From Sandaracinobacteroides saxicola (GTDB lineage: Bacteria; Pseudomonadota; Alphaproteobacteria; Sphingomonadales; Sphingomonadaceae): a DNA stretch of 64,000 nt. Positions within the stretch are counted from its first letter, which is position 1. Every line of letters starts with the position of its first letter. The notes beneath the pieces were generated by a model. The model worked only from the letters and a program-made list of their open reading frames with translations, did no database searches and had not been told where the DNA came from. This document shows, one piece after another, positions 8,756 to 16,769 of this stretch. The position numbers and the translations under genes were made by a program. The stretch covers positions 1,860,001 to 1,924,000 of the forward strand of contig NZ_CP059851.1 in assembly GCF_014117445.1 (NCBI RefSeq), in the 5' to 3' direction.

Positions 8756-8768
8756 CGTGTCGGCAAGG

Positions 8769-8990
8769 TCATCCGGCGCATAGGCGAAAGGACAACCCCC
8801 AGCGCCGCGCGAATGCGGCTTCGGCGGTTTGGCGTGCGATCGATCCGCGCGCGATCCGCCGCTCCATCTGCGCATGTTCGGCGCGATAGTTGCGGTTGCG
8901 CTTCAGAAATTCGGCGGCGAGTTCGGCGCGACCAAGCGTGTCGGCCGCCTTCTCACTGCCACTGGTACGCTTGTTCGACGACCTGGACAT
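8769..8990 (-). CDS. DUF6499-type small regulatory protein
   Basis: A 73-residue protein with LAAEFLKRNRNYRAEHAQME and AFARRWGLSFRL, the pattern of the short N-terminal domain that accompanies DUF2285 proteins. AGGAGA precedes the ATG at 8990. In many elements this domain and DUF2285 are consecutive or overlapping genes. Here the stop at 8769 lies next to the DUF2285 start, so a coupled pair is likely. Presumed transcriptional regulator of the element. Confidence 0.75.
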   Translation of the reverse strand: MSRSSNKRTSGSEKAADTLGRAELAAEFLKRNRNYRAEHAQMERRIARGSIARQTAEAAFARRWGLSFRLCAG

Positions 8991-9123
8991 GACAGTCTCC
9001 TGGCCGCGACCATCGCGGCCCGCGAACCAGAGCGTGGCGATGCCGTCGCGAATCGAAAAGCGTCAAATCCGCATGCTGCGATGCACGCGATGCGCCGAGC
9101 TTTCTCCATAATGGACTGAAACG

Positions 9124-9393
9124 TTAATGCTTTAGCTCACTGTCGCGCGCCAGCAGATGGGCGTAGCCGACCTCGGTCATCCACCGCGCGCGGGCCAGGT
9201 GAGAGGCATACATTTGCTCGGCGCGTTCCGGTTCGCGGGCAGGATCAATGCCAAAAATGATCGCGATGGCCTCTCGCCAGTCGGCTCCGTCGGCGTCAGC
9301 ATCGAGCAATCGCAGATAATCGGTGAGGTGCGCCTCGTCATAAGGCGTGATTATTGGAACCTCAGGCGCAATGTCGTCGAAACGGCAGCTCAT
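9124..9393 (-). CDS. Small acidic ICE-backbone protein
   Basis: An 89-residue acidic protein with EVPIITPYDEAHLTDYLRLL, then DWREAIAIIFGIDPAREP and HLARARWMTEVGYAHLL. This arrangement recurs in alphaproteobacterial ICEs next to DUF6499/DUF2285 genes. A purine-rich AGGGGGGA precedes the ATG. I recognise the neighbourhood and the general sequence type but no function. It is divergent from the XRE regulator gene and may share its control region. Confidence 0.7.
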   Translation of the reverse strand: MSCRFDDIAPEVPIITPYDEAHLTDYLRLLDADADGADWREAIAIIFGIDPAREPERAEQMYASHLARARWMTEVGYAHLLARDSELKH

Positions 9394-9510
9394 GGCAGCG
9401 AATCCCCCCTCTTGCCCGCCACTGCAATAACGGAACTACCGCCGGAAAATACTTGCAAGTCATGCATAGCTGAACGCACCTTTTGCAGCGCCGAAGCTCA
9501 AGTCGGGCCA

Positions 9511-9546
9511 ATACACCTTATAAGAGATAAACCTCATCAGGTGTAT
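9511..9546. promoter_or_regulatory. Candidate operator between divergent regulator genes
   Basis: Perfect 8-bp arms ATACACCT (9511-9518) and AGGTGTAT (9539-9546) are separated by 20 bp. They enclose the palindrome CTTATAAG (9517-9524). The site lies just before the XRE gene start and upstream of the divergent small acidic protein gene. This placement and symmetry fit an autoregulatory XRE binding site. No footprint is implied. Confidence 0.5.
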
Positions 9547-9563
9547 CGTCCAGCGTGCCGTGC

Positions 9564-9806
9564 ATGGACATGCGCCGCCTCGTGGGACTGAACTTCGCGC
9601 GTTTGCGGCGCGACAAGGGGCTGACGCAAGAGCAGTTTGCTGAGATGTCGGGCTTTACCCAGCAATATGTCAGCGATCTGGAGCGCGGGCGTCGCAACCC
9701 CACGGTGGTGACGCTGTTTCATTTGGCAGGACCACTCGGGGTCGAGCCGTCCGACCTTGTCGCGAAGATCGAAGACGACGATTCTGATCTGGCACGAATG
9801 GCGTAG
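9564..9806 (+). CDS. XRE-family transcriptional regulator
   Basis: An 80-residue protein consisting almost entirely of a Cro/C1-type HTH: MRRLVGLNFARLRRDKGLTQ, then EQFAEMSGFTQQYVSDLERG and RRNPTVVTLFHLAGPLGVEP. It is the plus-strand regulator at the edge of the transfer block and faces the operator-like repeat at 9511-9546. The ATG at 9564 is preferred over a GTG at 9555 because relatives start MDMRRLVG. Its likely role is repression of transfer or excision genes, as for similar regulators in other ICEs. Confidence 0.9.
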   Translation: MDMRRLVGLNFARLRRDKGLTQEQFAEMSGFTQQYVSDLERGRRNPTVVTLFHLAGPLGVEPSDLVAKIEDDDSDLARMA

Positions 9807-9821
9807 CTCGAATTGCAAAGA

Positions 9822-9847
9822 GCCCCGCCCGGTGGTCCGGGCGGGGC
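9822..9847 (-). terminator. Strong GC hairpin terminator
   Basis: A perfect 11-bp stem (GCCCCGCCCGG / CCGGGCGGGGC) with a 4-nt loop lies between two convergent genes, the XRE regulator and DUF736 copy 2. On the minus strand it is followed by TCTTTG, so it best fits a terminator for DUF736 and may act in both directions. Confidence 0.75.
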
Positions 9848-9858
9848 GTCTGGCCGGC

Positions 9859-10188
9859 TCAGCCGTCGTTGCGACGGCCGTTGGGGCGCGACCAGATGAG
9901 GCTGAAGGTCTCGCCACCCTCGTCGTCGAAGAGGTTGGCGTAGATCGGCGCGTTGAAGCTGGGATCGTCGAGCTTGACCGCCAGATAGTCGCGGCCTTCG
10001 TTCGAGGTCTTGCTCCAGGCGGCACCGATTTCGGCGCGGTTGACCAGAACCCGGTGCGATGGCGCGTTGTCGTTGGTGCGAGTGTCCTGCGGGATGATGC
10101 GGACGCCCTTGGCCTGAACCGAGAGGGTGACGATTTCGCCGGTGTATTCGCCCGAAGCCGTCTTCTTGAAAGTGCCGATGGTTGCCAT
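9859..10188 (-). CDS. DUF736 family protein (copy 2)
   Basis: A 109-residue DUF736 protein: MATIGTFKKTASGEYTGEIV at the start, DYLAVKLDDPSFNAPIYANL, and the terminal FSLIWSRPNGRR. It is closer to the plasmid-type DUF736 family than copy 1. It appears to be transcribed alone, with a structured leader upstream (10207-10370) and a hairpin terminator downstream. Function unknown; the family is a marker of conjugative elements. Confidence 0.93.
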   Translation of the reverse strand: MATIGTFKKTASGEYTGEIVTLSVQAKGVRIIPQDTRTNDNAPSHRVLVNRAEIGAAWSKTSNEGRDYLAVKLDDPSFNAPIYANLFDDEGGETFSLIWSRPNGRRNDG

Positions 10189-10206
10189 GATGAAGTTCCT
10201 TTCCTT

Positions 10207-10370
10207 GGATCGAACCGCCCGATTGCGGTCTCGATGGGTGATCCAAAGGCCGGGACGGACGCTGCCGCACCGCTTGCGGCCGAAGCGATAGCGGAGGACG
10301 GAGGGCGGCGAGTTTCTTGTTTCGCGAGGAATGACCGAAGGTCAGGGGAAGAAAGTCGCAAGCCCGCCGT
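10207..10370 (-). ncRNA. Structured leader of DUF736 copy 2 (candidate cis-regulatory RNA)
   Basis: Upstream of DUF736 there is an outer stem GGATC (10207-10211) / GATCC (10240-10244) enclosing CCGC (10215-10218) / GCGG (10225-10228). Further upstream (10285-10358) lies a segment with GCGGAGGACGG, TTTCTT, GCGAGGA and GGGGAAGAAAGTCGC. The same order of words occurs upstream of the DUF2493 gene at 23821-23922. Conservation between two separate leaders on one element suggests a function in RNA or as a protein binding site. The whole gap 10189-10584 holds no convincing protein gene. Confidence 0.35.
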
Positions 10371-10584
10371 TGCGGCTAGGCGGACGAGGCGAAGCTGGTC
10401 CCGGACAGATCAAACCCATGAAGAGATCGCATTGAGGTGGTGCGCAATGGAACCGCATGGTTGGCAACATGGATCGAGAGTACAGGCTCGAACGGACCGC
10501 TCAGATCGTCAAAACGACTTAGACCAGAGCATGCGGCATATCATGCTGCGCTCGCCGAACGCTCCGCGCGCATCATTGGTCTGC

Positions 10585-11184
10585 TTAGCGGTCGTTCGCA
10601 GGCAGACGACGTAATAGCCAGGCTGGCAGTTGCTCGCCACGGTGTAGCGCCCTCGTAGGCACATCGTAGATTACACTCAGCCGCCGCCAGAGTGTGCGGG
10701 CATGCGGGAGCACGATTCCGCGCTCGTCGGCACTTGTTTTCACCCTCCGCACACATTCAGCCCAGCTTGGTCGCTCGGGCCTAAAATATTCTGCGGCCAG
10801 TCGGTCGAGCACGCTGCTTTCGATCGAAGCCGGGCACCCACCCCCTTTGAAGCGCGGCACGAGGTAAGCAAGCCGGTCATGACGGCTAATTCCTGAGACT
10901 GCGCTCAACCAAGTCCAAATACTCGCCGCGCTGGCGTCGCCCAGGCTGGCGAGCGCGGCAACTGCGGCGGATTTGGTCATGCCTCCCTCCACGAGCGCCT
11001 CGACCTGATTGACGATAATGAGCCGATCCATGGCGCGCTGCTTAGCCACCCCGGTCTGCCGGTCATAAAAGTCCCACTGCAAATCTCGTGCTCTGCGTTC
11101 GACCACTGTCAAAAACTTCCTCCATCGAACTACAAAGCGCAGTATTTTGATGCAACCGATGCCGTTCACACGAAAAACTGACAT
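10585..11184 (-). pseudogene. Truncated Mu-type transposase N-terminal DNA-binding domain
   Basis: The 199-residue frame reads like the N-terminal DNA-binding region of Mu-family transposases: a KQRAMDRLIIVNQVEALVEG helix, TKSAAVAALASLG, ASIWTWLSAVSGI, SRHDRLAYLVPRFKGGG, then FRPERPSWAECVRRVK and LPHARTLWRRLSVIY. In full-length proteins this is followed by a catalytic DDE domain of several hundred residues. Here the frame stops soon after (WLLRRLPANDR) and nothing catalytic follows. It sits exactly at the left border of the DNA-modification cargo, so it may be the remnant of the event that brought the cargo in. It could also be a retained stand-alone DNA-binding protein. Confidence 0.55.
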
Positions 11185-11223
11185 CCATGATCGCGCAAAA
11201 GAGGCAGGCTGCGATCGGATCGA

Positions 11224-11252
11224 TTGACCTTATCGAACGCCCCAGCTACACA
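11224..11252 (+). promoter_or_regulatory. Weak candidate promoter for the modification operon
   Basis: TTGACC (11224-11229) and TACACA (11247-11252) are separated by 17 bp, about 50 bp before the first gene of the plus-strand operon. The -35 is good and the -10 poor. It is the best sigma-70-like candidate in the 118-bp gap, but a transcription start is not shown by the sequence. Confidence 0.3.
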
Positions 11253-11302
11253 AGCAACACGCTTACGCGCCTTTGGAGTGGGCTAGATTGCTCGTAAAAT
11301 CA

Positions 11303-12250
11303 ATGTCAGATTTTTCAGAAGACCACGCGGTTTACTCAGCAGTTTCCATCAAAAACTGCAAACGAACTCGTCCGCTGGTGATCGCATGCTGCTCCGCCCG
11401 CAAGGCGATTCCCGCCAAAGTCAGCGTCGAAGCACTTCCAATCGGTGATCTTGAGAACGTGGCCAGCGCATGGCTCGATTCCATCGACGGTGCGACTCCA
11501 ACAGTCGCGGCGGTAGAAATGTATATCGGCCGCTCTTTCGCTTACGCGAAACAGGCAGCGGCATTGCTCGACGCCGAGGTCGACATTCTCTCCGCGGGCC
11601 TCGGCTATGTTCGGGGGGAAGCGCTGATCCCCAGCTATGATCTGGCCGCCGGCCGCGGTGCTGGCGGCGTGGCGCAGCGGATCTTCAAGTTCAAGCCGGA
11701 TGAGTGGTGGGCGGCCGTCAGTCGGAGCCGCTTCTCAGCGGAGCGCTTGCCAGAGACCGGGAGCCGACCGGTGATCATGATCGCACTGACCCGCGACTAT
11801 GCGCGGATGGTCCGCCCCATGCTGGAGCAATTTGCGGCCCATGCCGACCGTATTCGGATCTTTGGTGCAGGGCTTGCCTCTCATCTGCCGCAGCCGCTGA
11901 CCGGTTGCCTCATGCCTTATGATGAAGGCATGACGCTCAAAGGCACGAAAGGCGATTTCGCCGGTCGTGCCTTGCTGACCCATGCGCGTTTGCTCGCCGC
12001 CGAAACGGACAACTACAACCTGGAAGACGAGCGTGAAGCCGTTCGTGCGATGATGGCAGGCGGTAAGCCGTATCGCGCTCGCAACCGGAAAGCGGTTTCG
12101 GACCAAGTCATTGTGCAGCAAATATCCCCTTGGCTTCGTGAAGAGCCGATGATCAGCCACACCCGAATTCTTCGCCGCCTGCGCGACCTTTGCGGCATTG
12201 CGTGCTCAGAGGAGCGCGCCCGGCGCATCATGATAGGATTGATGGCATGA
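11303..12250 (+). CDS. YaaA/DUF6884-like protein heading the 7-deazaguanine operon
   Basis: A 315-residue protein. Its core has RPLVIACCSARKAIPAKV with a paired cysteine, then YIGRSFAYAKQAAALL, DILSAGLGYVRGEALIPSYD and WWAAVSRSRF. That order (Cys near the first strand, Y-GRSF-A, LSAGLG-V, -YD) resembles DUF6884 and YaaA (DUF328) proteins. A C-terminal helical segment (SHTRILRRLRDLCGIACSEE) may bind nucleic acid. The ATG at 11303 is used; an upstream TTG at 11273 is possible. Its stop overlaps the next ATG. Being first in the operon, it is a candidate for a step on the DNA or on the inserted base. That role is inferred from position, and family membership is tentative. Confidence 0.55.
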   Translation: MSDFSEDHAVYSAVSIKNCKRTRPLVIACCSARKAIPAKVSVEALPIGDLENVASAWLDSIDGATPTVAAVEMYIGRSFAYAKQAAALLDAEVDILSAGLGYVRGEALIPSYDLAAGRGAGGVAQRIFKFKPDEWWAAVSRSRFSAERLPETGSRPVIMIALTRDYARMVRPMLEQFAAHADRIRIFGAGLASHLPQPLTGCLMPYDEGMTLKGTKGDFAGRALLTHARLLAAETDNYNLEDEREAVRAMMAGGKPYRARNRKAVSDQVIVQQISPWLREEPMISHTRILRRLRDLCGIACSEERARRIMIGLMA

Positions 12251-13353
12251 GCACGTCGACCATGATTGTGCGGGCGCTGCATATGCGACAAGGCGGGCAT
12301 GATCTGTACCTGTTTGCCGTTCCGGGAGACCGGCTGCTCGATATCGCCGAAATCAGCCGGATCGGCCGCGATGCGGCCGGCATGCTTGAAGGCTATCAGC
12401 GCGGCGAGATACGCAGCCATGTCGCTGACATTGCGCGCTATCTGAGCGATGGCGATGTCCTCTTTCCCAATCCCATTCTTCTTGCGCTCTCGCCTGACGT
12501 GCGTTTCAAATCCGCTCGCGGATCGCGGCCGCCCGGAATGCTCCCGACCGGCGATGTCGGGACCCTGCGCCTGCCGACCGGTCCCAATAAGCCCGGCTGG
12601 ATCGTAGATGGGCAGCAGCGGGTGCTGGCGTTGGCCAAGGCGGACGCCAAGACGATGGTCGTCCCGGTCGTCGCGTTCGTATCCACGGATATTGCCGTCC
12701 ATCGCGAACAGTTCGTGCTGGTCAACAAGGCGCGGCCCCTACCGCGTGCGGTCGTGGATGCTCTGCTCCCGGCGATGGATGCGGCGGTACTGCCTCGCGA
12801 TCTCGGTCCCCGGAAAATCCCGAGTGTTCTGGTCGACGCCCTGAATTCACATCGGGATTCACCGCTTTGTGGTCTCATCCGTCGTCCGGGCGGTGTCGAG
12901 ACCGCCATTATCGGCGACCAGGCCCTGTTGCGCTCAATCAAGCGATCTATCTCGACGCCGCTTGGTGCGCTGAGTCCCTATGGTCACGGAGGTGGCGAGC
13001 CTGATGTCCAGGCGATGTACGGCCTGCTATCCGGTTTTTGGAGCGCAGTGCGTGAAGCATTCCCCGATGCTTGGGGACTTCCTCCGAGTGAAAGCCGGCT
13101 GATGCACGCCGCCGGGATTGAGGTCATGGGCTATCTGATGGACCGGATCTTGTCCCGACCGGACGCGGCGCGCACGCCGCGCGAAGCGACGCTCGCCGCG
13201 CTTGAACGGATCGCCCCGCATTGCCGCTGGACCAACGGTAAGTGGGACGGCCTTGAGATCGAATGGAATACCGTGGAATGCACTTCGCGGAGCATCGCCC
13301 GGTTGCGCGATCATCTCATTCGACTTGAGCATCAGCCAAGGCTCGTCGCATGA
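12247..13353 (+). CDS. dpdB: DGQHR-domain protein, DpdB-like (copy 1)
   Basis: A 368-residue protein of the DGQHR/DndB-like superfamily. It has GYQRGEIRSHVADIARYL, then FPNPILLALSPDVRF, and the signature GWIVDGQQRVLAL (DGQQR at 121-125), followed by EQFVLVNKARPLPRAVVDAL. In the described Dpd system the DGQHR protein DpdB works with DpdA to place preQ0 in DNA. The ATG overlaps the previous stop (ATGA), and the stop overlaps dpdA. A second member lies on the other side of dpdA, and the two are clearly diverged. Which one is the functional DpdB cannot be told from sequence. Confidence 0.85.
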   Translation: MSTSTMIVRALHMRQGGHDLYLFAVPGDRLLDIAEISRIGRDAAGMLEGYQRGEIRSHVADIARYLSDGDVLFPNPILLALSPDVRFKSARGSRPPGMLPTGDVGTLRLPTGPNKPGWIVDGQQRVLALAKADAKTMVVPVVAFVSTDIAVHREQFVLVNKARPLPRAVVDALLPAMDAAVLPRDLGPRKIPSVLVDALNSHRDSPLCGLIRRPGGVETAIIGDQALLRSIKRSISTPLGALSPYGHGGGEPDVQAMYGLLSGFWSAVREAFPDAWGLPPSESRLMHAAGIEVMGYLMDRILSRPDAARTPREATLAALERIAPHCRWTNGKWDGLEIEWNTVECTSRSIARLRDHLIRLEHQPRLVA

Positions 13354-14624
13354 AATTCCTTTTTGCCGATACTGCGGATACGGTCGACCCTGCATTCGAC
13401 TTTGAACGCACGCGGAGCCCTCGGCAGCGTCGTGTTCACGACGATGACCATTATCCGCACGAGCATCTGATCCGCGCGCCTTATGACGGCATCTTGCTAT
13501 CGCGCGCGGCGTTTAGCGATCATCGCCGCTCCGGCAAGTATGGTGCAGCGCGGTCTATGCGGTTTCGGCGTGAGGGCGCGCGCACGTTTTTGCGTTATCC
13601 CGAAGCGGAGTTCCCCGGCAGCATCGTCATGGGTGACTGTGGCGCATTCAGCTATCGCGATGCCGATGCGCCGCTTTACACTGTCGATGACACGCTTTCC
13701 TTCTACGCGGACGGTGGCTTTACCCATGGCTGCTCGGTGGATCACCTCATTTTCGATTTCTTCACTGATAACCGTGAACCGTCGGAGGAGGCACGTCGGC
13801 GTCAGGAGATTACGCTGACTTTAGCGGCGGATTTCTATCGGACCTCGGTTGCTCTCGGCAAAAGGTTTACGCCCATGGGTGCCATTCAGGGATGGTCGCC
13901 TGCTAGTATGGCAGATGCAGCGGTCGATCTCGTAAAGATGGGTTATCGTAGCCTAGCCCTCGGTGGAATGGCGCGTTCGCCCACCGATGATATCGAGCTA
14001 GCGCTCAAGGCGATCAACGAACGCCTGGGCGCATCGAAGGTCGCCATCCATGTGCTGGGTTTCGGCAAGGTCGAAGACGCACCGCGGCTGAAGCGCTTAG
14101 GCGTAACCAGCTTCGATACCACGTCGCCGTTGCTTCGGGCCTTTAAGGACGACAGGCAGAACTATTTCTATGCTGATGGCAATCGCCTCGGCCACTATAC
14201 GGCCGTGCGAATACCACAAGCAGCCGACGATCGGCATGCGCGCGCGTCGGCTAAGGCTCGGACTGTTGGGCAAGAGGAATTGATCCGCCTTGAGCGAATC
14301 GCGCTTGGCGCGGTACGAGCTTATGCCTCAGGCGAAGGCGAACTTGAGCAAACCGTTGATCGTATCATCGATTATGTCAGCGTCGTCCTCTGGAAGGACA
14401 AGAAGTCTGAGAAATCAAATACGGCCGAATTTGCCAAGTTGCGTTCCATCTATCTCCGCTCTTTGGGCGAACGACCTTGGGAACGCTGCGACTGCCGCGT
14501 GTGCCACGAACTCGGAGTGGAGGCGTTGATTTTCCGCTCGACCAACCACAACAAACGGCGCGGCTTTCACAATCTCGCAGTCTTCCACAGCCTCCTCAAA
14601 TCGCAAGCCAAGGTTTCTCCATGA
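13350..14624 (+). CDS. dpdA: DpdA-type DNA 7-deazaguanine transglycosylase
   Basis: A TGT-fold protein of 424 residues that in known systems exchanges guanine in DNA for preQ0. The catalytic aspartates are visible: D96 in IVMGDCGAFSY (tRNA TGT has DSGGF here) and D256 in GVTSFDTTSPLLRAF. Substrate-pocket segments PMGAIQGWSP and YRSLALGGMARSP are present. The zinc site is CDCRVC (C380, C382, C385) with H407 in FHNLAVF. All expected active-site and zinc residues are therefore intact. The protein lacks the usual tRNA TGT framework, and its neighbours are DGQHR, QueD and QueC genes, which supports DNA rather than tRNA as substrate. It overlaps both neighbours by four bases. Confidence 0.93.
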   Translation: MKFLFADTADTVDPAFDFERTRSPRQRRVHDDDHYPHEHLIRAPYDGILLSRAAFSDHRRSGKYGAARSMRFRREGARTFLRYPEAEFPGSIVMGDCGAFSYRDADAPLYTVDDTLSFYADGGFTHGCSVDHLIFDFFTDNREPSEEARRRQEITLTLAADFYRTSVALGKRFTPMGAIQGWSPASMADAAVDLVKMGYRSLALGGMARSPTDDIELALKAINERLGASKVAIHVLGFGKVEDAPRLKRLGVTSFDTTSPLLRAFKDDRQNYFYADGNRLGHYTAVRIPQAADDRHARASAKARTVGQEELIRLERIALGAVRAYASGEGELEQTVDRIIDYVSVVLWKDKKSEKSNTAEFAKLRSIYLRSLGERPWERCDCRVCHELGVEALIFRSTNHNKRRGFHNLAVFHSLLKSQAKVSP

Positions 14625-15685
14625 AGACAATCAAGCTCGGGCCTGTCCTTCAACTCGAACAATCTTCGGCCGTGCCGGTCGTGGTCTTCCGAGCGACGGC
14701 GTCAGAGATTCTCTCGATCGCTCGGATCGAGCGCGCTGACCGGCGTGAAGACGGTAGGCTGGTGGGATTTCAGCGTCCACAGATCCAAGCGCATATCAAC
14801 GAAATCCAGGACTATCTCGACGAAGACGAGGCGCCGATCCTGCCCAACGCTATCGTGTTGGGCTTCTGCGGCGGTGTAAGCATAAAAAGCGACGTGCTCG
14901 TGGTCGACGGCGGCAGCGTGCCCCCTGGCTGGGTGGTCGATGGTCAGCAGAGGCTGACCGCAGCAACCCGCACGCAGAATCAGGACTTCCCGCTTCTCGT
15001 TTCGGCCTTTCTTTGCCGATCGGTCGCAGAATTGCATAAGCAGTTCATCCTCATTAACTCTACTCGTCCGCTGCCGCGCGACCTGATCTACGAGCTGATG
15101 CCGGGCGTTGAGGGGCTGCCGCCGCGTCTGTCTGATCGGACTGCAGCAGCTCTTCTGGTCGAAGCGCTCAACTATCGCGAAGGCTCGCCATTGAAAGGCA
15201 TGATCAAGCAGCACACCAATCGCGCGGGCGTCATCAAGGACACGCTCATCCAGCGCGTGCTGATGGCATCACTCTCCGACGGTGCGTTATCGGCTTGGCG
15301 GGACGACACCTCACTCTTGCTTGGTCCCGGCTATGCGATGGTGGCAAATTTCTTTTCGGCGCTACGCCAGGTGTTCGCCGATGACTGGGAGGGTCATACG
15401 CCCAAAACCTCGCGCCTCGTCCATGGCGTAGGCTTGGTCGCGATGGGATATGTCATGGACGCTCTGGCCTTCGATCGAGAGGCCCGCTCGAAGGACGATT
15501 TCGTCGCGGGCCTAGAGCCGTTGGTGGGCCGCACCGCGTTTCGAAGCGGGGAATGGGAATTCACCGATCAACGCCGGCTGTGGAATACGCTTCAGAACAC
15601 CGGCGCCGACTATCAGTTGCTGGCAACTCATCTGGTAAGCCTAGTCCGGCGACCGCGCGGTCTGCGGCTCGCGAGCGATCGGTGA
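14621..15685 (+). CDS. DGQHR-domain protein, DpdB-like (copy 2)
   Basis: A 354-residue paralogue of the gene at 12247. It has GFQRPQIQAHINEIQDYLDE, ILPNAIVLGFCGGVSI, GWVVDGQQRLTAATRT (DGQQR at 107-111) and HKQFILINSTRPLPRDLIYE. The two copies share the same domain order but differ widely in sequence, so they are old paralogues or were acquired separately. Placing both around dpdA in one coupled operon suggests a heteromeric targeting or insertion complex rather than redundancy (inference). The start ATG overlaps the dpdA stop. Confidence 0.85.
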   Translation: MKTIKLGPVLQLEQSSAVPVVVFRATASEILSIARIERADRREDGRLVGFQRPQIQAHINEIQDYLDEDEAPILPNAIVLGFCGGVSIKSDVLVVDGGSVPPGWVVDGQQRLTAATRTQNQDFPLLVSAFLCRSVAELHKQFILINSTRPLPRDLIYELMPGVEGLPPRLSDRTAAALLVEALNYREGSPLKGMIKQHTNRAGVIKDTLIQRVLMASLSDGALSAWRDDTSLLLGPGYAMVANFFSALRQVFADDWEGHTPKTSRLVHGVGLVAMGYVMDALAFDREARSKDDFVAGLEPLVGRTAFRSGEWEFTDQRRLWNTLQNTGADYQLLATHLVSLVRRPRGLRLASDR

Positions 15686-16053
15686 CCGCGTTGCACGAAA
15701 TCACCAAGGATTTCCGGTTCGATGCCGCACACACGCTGATCCGCGAGATTGCGGCGGAAGGATCGCGGCGCATTCATGGGCACTCGTATCGTGCGCAGGT
15801 CGCACTTCGTGGGTCCGTTGACCCGACTTCCGGAATGGTCGCAGATATGGGGCTCGTCGAACAATTGGTGGAAGGTGCGCGTGAAACCTTGGATCATCGC
15901 TTCCTCGATGAGATCAACGACCTTGGGCCGGCGACCATGGAGAATCTGGCAAGCTGGATCTGGCGCAAGGTGAAGCCCGAATGCCCGCAACTGGTGCGGG
16001 TGACGGTCTTCCGCGACAGCGCCGGCGAAAGCTGCAGCTATTGGGGCGAGTGA
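15682..16053 (+). CDS. queD: QueD-like 6-carboxytetrahydropterin synthase, Cys replaced
   Basis: A 123-residue T-fold protein with the QueD layout: FRFDAAHTL (H17), [12 protein letters not shown] (H32, H34), [22 protein letters not shown] (D71, H72) and [18 protein letters not shown]. It should convert dihydroneopterin triphosphate to carboxytetrahydropterin for preQ0 synthesis. In E. coli QueD the catalytic cysteine lies four residues before HGHS, in KCGRLHGHS. Here the aligned position is Ser-28, so catalysis may be altered. The start is a GTG overlapping the previous stop. No queE or folE is present in the window, so those steps would depend on host genes. Confidence 0.88.
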   Translation: MTALHEITKDFRFDAAHTLIREIAAEGSRRIHGHSYRAQVALRGSVDPTSGMVADMGLVEQLVEGARETLDHRFLDEINDLGPATMENLASWIWRKVKPECPQLVRVTVFRDSAGESCSYWGE

Positions 16054-16769
16054 TGTCGGCCGATCCTGACATGCGTGCACTGGTGCTCCTCTCCGGAGGG
16101 CAGGATTCAGCGACCTGTCTCGCCTGGGCGCTAGATCGCTTCGCGGCTGTTGAGACTGTCGGAATCGCTTACGGGCAAAGGCACGCCATCGAGCTTGACT
16201 GTCGCGAGGCCGTACGGGCCGGGATCGCTGAATTGAACTCCCGATGGCGTGATCGCCTTGGTGACGATCATGTGATCCCGATCGAGGCCCTCGGCCAAAT
16301 CGGCGGTACGGCAATGACGTCCGAAATCGCAATCACCGCAAGTGAGGCGGGATTGCCCAACACCTTCGTGCCAGGGCGCAACCTCATATTCTTTACCTTT
16401 GCGGCAGCGATCGCCTATCGGAGGGGTATCCGGCATCTGGTCGGCGGCATGTGCGAGACCGATTATTCGGGCTATCCCGATTGCCGCGACGATGCGCTCA
16501 AGGCGCTCCAGGTCACGCTTAATCTCGGCATGGACCAGCGTTTCGTGCTGCATACGCCGCTCATGTGGATCGACAAGGGGGCGACTTGGCAGTTGGCAGC
16601 CGATCTTGGCGGAGCGGCATTGGTGGACGTGATCCAGGAACACAGTCACAGTTGTTATCTCGGAGACCGCACGCGACGGTTTGAATGGGGGTATGGATGC
16701 GGCTCATGTCCAGCCTGCGCATTGCGGGCCAGCGGGTGGCAGCGTTTTGCAGAAGGATCGTCGGCATGA
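16053..16769 (+). CDS. queC: QueC, 7-cyano-7-deazaguanine (preQ0) synthase
   Basis: A 238-residue ATP-dependent enzyme that turns carboxy-deazaguanine into preQ0 with ammonia. The PP-loop ATP motif [14 protein letters not shown] is at residues 12-25. [20 protein letters not shown] and [16 protein letters not shown] are QueC hallmarks. The structural zinc cysteines are C201, C216, C219 and C222. All key residues are present, so it should be active. It supplies the base that DpdA would insert. The ATG overlaps the QueD stop by one base (TGATG), so it is tightly coupled. A second, chromosomal QueC for tRNA queuosine is expected elsewhere. Confidence 0.95.
   Translation: MSADPDMRALVLLSGGQDSATCLAWALDRFAAVETVGIAYGQRHAIELDCREAVRAGIAELNSRWRDRLGDDHVIPIEALGQIGGTAMTSEIAITASEAGLPNTFVPGRNLIFFTFAAAIAYRRGIRHLVGGMCETDYSGYPDCRDDALKALQVTLNLGMDQRFVLHTPLMWIDKGATWQLAADLGGAALVDVIQEHSHSCYLGDRTRRFEWGYGCGSCPACALRASGWQRFAEGSSA

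Noticed and set aside
10437-10658. Short plus-strand frame before the transposase remnant
   Set aside because: No ribosome binding site or family features, and it overlaps the better supported minus-strand frame.
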